This document shows positions 7,111 to 8,226 of a stretch of 8,226 bases of DNA, in pieces. The stretch spans positions 1-8,226 of the forward strand of contig CAZAAT010000083.1 in NCBI GenBank assembly GCA_964483175.1. Direction: 5' to 3'. The stretch comes from JAAYHC01 sp964483175 (GTDB lineage Bacteria; Bacillota; UBA5301). The notes below the pieces were generated by a model. That model did not search any database and was not told the DNA's origin. It saw nothing but the letters and a program-made list of their open reading frames with translations. The first letter of the stretch is position 1, and each line of letters starts with the position of its first letter. Both the position numbers and the translations under genes were made by a program.

Positions 7111-7389
7111 TTAGTGCTGGTCGGTCAAAAAGACTTGGGTCCCTCCGCCTGTAGCAAGCGACGGCATTTCGACCAAAATCACATCCGTTCCAAATCGCTT
7201 AATTTGCTCCCAAGGGATGACGATGTTTTCGGACTTTAGGAGCCAGAAACTGCTTTTGCCTGGAACAATAATCGATCTAATCCGGCCACTCTCAAGGTCT
7301 AATTCGATATCCTCGACAAAACCCAAGCGCCGACCATCCTGAAGATTAATGACTTCACGTAGTTTTAAATCTGATATTCTTGAAAACAA
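7111..7389 (-). CDS. ylmC: PRC-barrel protein of the YlmC/YmxH sporulation family
   Basis: The 92-residue protein is one small PRC-barrel domain. The family pattern is SDLKLREVINLQDGRRLG (6-23), then DIELDLESGRI (27-37), an IIVPG strand end (40-44) and IPWEQIKRFGTDVILVE (58-74). YlmC/YmxH proteins are conserved in spore formers; their exact role is not established to my knowledge. I chose TTG 7387-7389, eight bases after a full GGGAGGTG site, because family members begin just before the SDL segment. The frame is open upstream to a TTG at 7461, but that would add 24 residues without family resemblance and would start where spoIIR ends. In B. subtilis ylmC sits between sigG and ylmD; here spoIIR and nrdR are inserted on either side. 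The last 15 residues (ATGGGTQVFLTDQH region) look like a flexible tail. Confidence 0.86.
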   Translation of the reverse strand: MFSRISDLKLREVINLQDGRRLGFVEDIELDLESGRIRSIIVPGKSSFWLLKSENIVIPWEQIKRFGTDVILVEMPSLATGGGTQVFLTDQH

Positions 7390-7395
7390 AGCGGA

Positions 7396-7403
7396 CACCT
7401 CCC
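7396..7403 (-). promoter_or_regulatory. Ribosome binding site that fixes the ylmC start
   Basis: Minus strand GGGAGGTG with its GGAGG core 8 bases before TTG (7387-7389). No comparable site precedes the upstream TTG at 7461. This is the main sequence evidence for the shorter 92-residue product. Confidence 0.75.
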
Positions 7404-7462
7404 GCCCCACTCTCATTATTTTATGTTCACGAGGCCAGAGGGTGTTCCTGATTACCCACAAC

Positions 7463-8110
7463 TTATTTTGTGGTTGCTAAAGGCGGTGCCATCACCGGTA
7501 ACGGTGAGACGGGTAAGTCAAAGGGGTTGGTAAACTCTATAGTGACTTGGGGCTTTTCGGCTGGTTCTGATTCATGCTGAATACGCACGGGGGTTAATGG
7601 GCCAGACATGTTCAGAAAACATAATGGCGGAAAGAGCACACACCACCAGTTATGACCCTTGGCAGCACCAATTTCTACTCGAACTGCGGGATAGATACCG
7701 CCAGCTAAAACAAGATTACCATAGGCCTTGGTGGGAAATTCGTAGTCGCCAAGCTCGACTGAGATCGGGTGCCGGTAGCCGGAGGCCAATACCCGCTCTT
7801 CGGCGCGTCGACGCAGGTAGTCGAGGTTTTCCTGTAAAATATTCCGCGCCTGATCTGGTGTTACCGCACCTTCCAGCAGTTGGCTGGCAGCCTCCAAAAC
7901 CGTATTACGTACACTGAGCTTGAGGGCCTGATCAACCTCTGAATCACTATTGGCAATAACATGTAGTCTGATCAAATTATCCTTATTATAAGCCCAATCG
8001 GCGCTGTCTTGAACTGTAAAACGGTGTCCCGTTCCGATCAGCAGGCCAACTATGACCGCAATTACAGTACTAATACAGAGAGTCATTTTTTTATTCCGCA
8101 TGACCTGCAT
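7463..8110 (-). CDS. spoIIR: Stage II sporulation protein R (SpoIIR)
   Basis: The 215-residue protein is SpoIIR, which the forespore exports into the intermembrane space. There it activates the SpoIIGA protease that processes pro-SigE in the mother cell. A basic start (MRNKK) and a hydrophobic stretch at about 10-27 form a signal peptide or anchor. Conserved segments are NLIRLHVIANSDS (45-57), DQALKLSVRNTVL (60-72), HPISVELGDYEFPTKAYGN (114-132) and the hallmark WWCVLFPPLCF (155-165). The C-terminus after about 175 is proline-rich and variable. Length is normal. ATG 8108-8110 stands 8 bases after GGAGG. It begins 12 bases after the sigG stop, so it is very likely co-transcribed with sigG or driven from a promoter inside it. 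In B. subtilis spoIIR is a SigF-dependent gene located elsewhere. Confidence 0.95.
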   Translation of the reverse strand: MQVMRNKKMTLCISTVIAVIVGLLIGTGHRFTVQDSADWAYNKDNLIRLHVIANSDSEVDQALKLSVRNTVLEAASQLLEGAVTPDQARNILQENLDYLRRRAEERVLASGYRHPISVELGDYEFPTKAYGNLVLAGGIYPAVRVEIGAAKGHNWWCVLFPPLCFLNMSGPLTPVRIQHESEPAEKPQVTIEFTNPFDLPVSPLPVMAPPLATTK

Positions 8111-8117
8111 TTTGCTA

Positions 8118-8124
8118 ACCTCCT
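8118..8124 (-). promoter_or_regulatory. Ribosome binding site of spoIIR
   Basis: AGGAGGT on the minus strand, overlapping the sigG TAG stop (8123-8125) and 8 bases ahead of ATG measured from the GGAGG core. The overlap suggests translation passes from sigG to spoIIR. Confidence 0.7.
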
Positions 8125-8226
8125 AATTCGGCGTAATGTAACGTCTCATGTGCTTTAAAGCTGCTTTTTCTAAACGTGAGACCTGTGCCTGAGCGATGCC
8201 AATTTCTTCAGCTACTTACATCTGCT
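8123..8226 (-). CDS. sigG: Sporulation sigma factor SigG, C-terminal end, interrupted by an in-frame TAA
   Basis: The gene enters from the right edge; only its last 34 codons are visible. The 30 residues before the TAG stop (8123-8125) read VAEEIGIAQAQVSRLEKAAL and then KHMRRYITPN. This is the end of sigma region 4.2, the helix-turn-helix that reads the -35 element, and AQVSRLEKAAL is characteristic of SigG rather than SigE or SigF. SigG runs late forespore transcription. In the same frame, codon 8216-8218 is TAA where SigG homologues usually have Glu (the expected order is QMEVAEEIG). A single G-to-T change from GAA explains it. If real, the product would lose nearly all of its -35-reading helix-turn-helix. 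The position ten bases from the window edge makes a sequence or assembly error likely. No other stop of the window suggests a changed code. spoIIR follows 12 bases later. Confidence 0.85.

Noticed and set aside
7106..7115. Palindrome ACTAATTAGT between ylmC and nrdR as operator or terminator
   Set aside because: It is short, AT-rich, overlaps the ylmC stop, has no U-run and does not resemble an NrdR box pair.
7418..7425. CATAAAAT on the minus strand as a SigE-type -10 element for ylmC
   Set aside because: It resembles CATACAAT, but no SigE -35 element lies 14-15 bases upstream, and AT-rich matches of this size are common.
7390..7461. 24-codon N-terminal extension of ylmC
   Set aside because: No ribosome binding site at TTG 7461 and no family resemblance; a strong site precedes TTG 7389.
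8150..8175. SigF promoter for spoIIR inside sigG (GTTTA at 8171-8175)
   Set aside because: The -35 match is good but the -10 at 15-base spacing matches only in part, and the bases encode the conserved SRLEKAAL segment.
8216..8218. TAA read as an amino acid (changed genetic code)
   Set aside because: Other genes in the window end normally with TAA (glyS, rodZ, ylmC, spoIIR), and no other gene has an in-frame TAA.

Overview
The window looks like a piece of chromosome from an endospore-forming, clostridia-like Firmicute. The reasons are the sigG tail next to spoIIR, a YlmC/YmxH family gene, a SpoIIIE-type FtsK and a YmfK–YmfM(RodZ) pair. Genus cannot be told from the sequence alone; the gene content suggests the Peptococcaceae or a related clostridial group. 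Every supported gene lies on the minus strand. The genes are tightly packed, with spacings from 1-base overlaps to 73 bases, and read from high to low coordinates as one or a few operons. I see no tRNA, rRNA, CRISPR array, insertion sequence, phage gene or clear terminator, and no gene-free stretch longer than 73 bases.

Right part (8226 to 7111): the C-terminal end of the forespore sigma factor SigG enters at the edge. It is broken by an in-frame TAA ten bases from the end of the window. It is followed by spoIIR, encoding the exported forespore signal for pro-SigE processing, and by a small PRC-barrel gene of the ylmC/ymxH family that starts with TTG.

Middle part (7084 to 3419): nrdR encodes the ribonucleotide reductase repressor. 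pgeF/ylmD (YfiH family) overlaps it by one base. A full-length membrane-anchored DNA translocase FtsK/SpoIIIE follows. A 10-bp perfect inverted repeat lies inside the 3' part of pgeF.

Left part (3419 to 1): a YmfK-like protein with an ACT domain and a P-loop overlaps the end of ftsK by one base. Then come a RodZ/YmfM cytoskeletal protein, a single-chain class II glycyl-tRNA synthetase, and the N-terminal third or less of a UPF0182-type membrane protein that runs off the left edge. rodZ and the UPF0182 gene lack a well-placed ATG/GTG/TTG start; the best-spaced codons are ATA (or ACG) and CTG (or ATC).

Read together, the window joins two neighbourhoods that are separate in Bacillus subtilis: the sigE-sigG-ylmC-ylmD block and the spoIIIE...ymfK-ymfM block. 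The common theme is sporulation and cell division: the forespore-to-mother-cell signal, DNA pumping through the septum and cell shape. NrdR and GlyRS are housekeeping passengers. I do not see an obviously new system. The least explained gene is the ACT/P-loop protein, and the oddest sequence features are the sigG stop codon and the non-standard starts.
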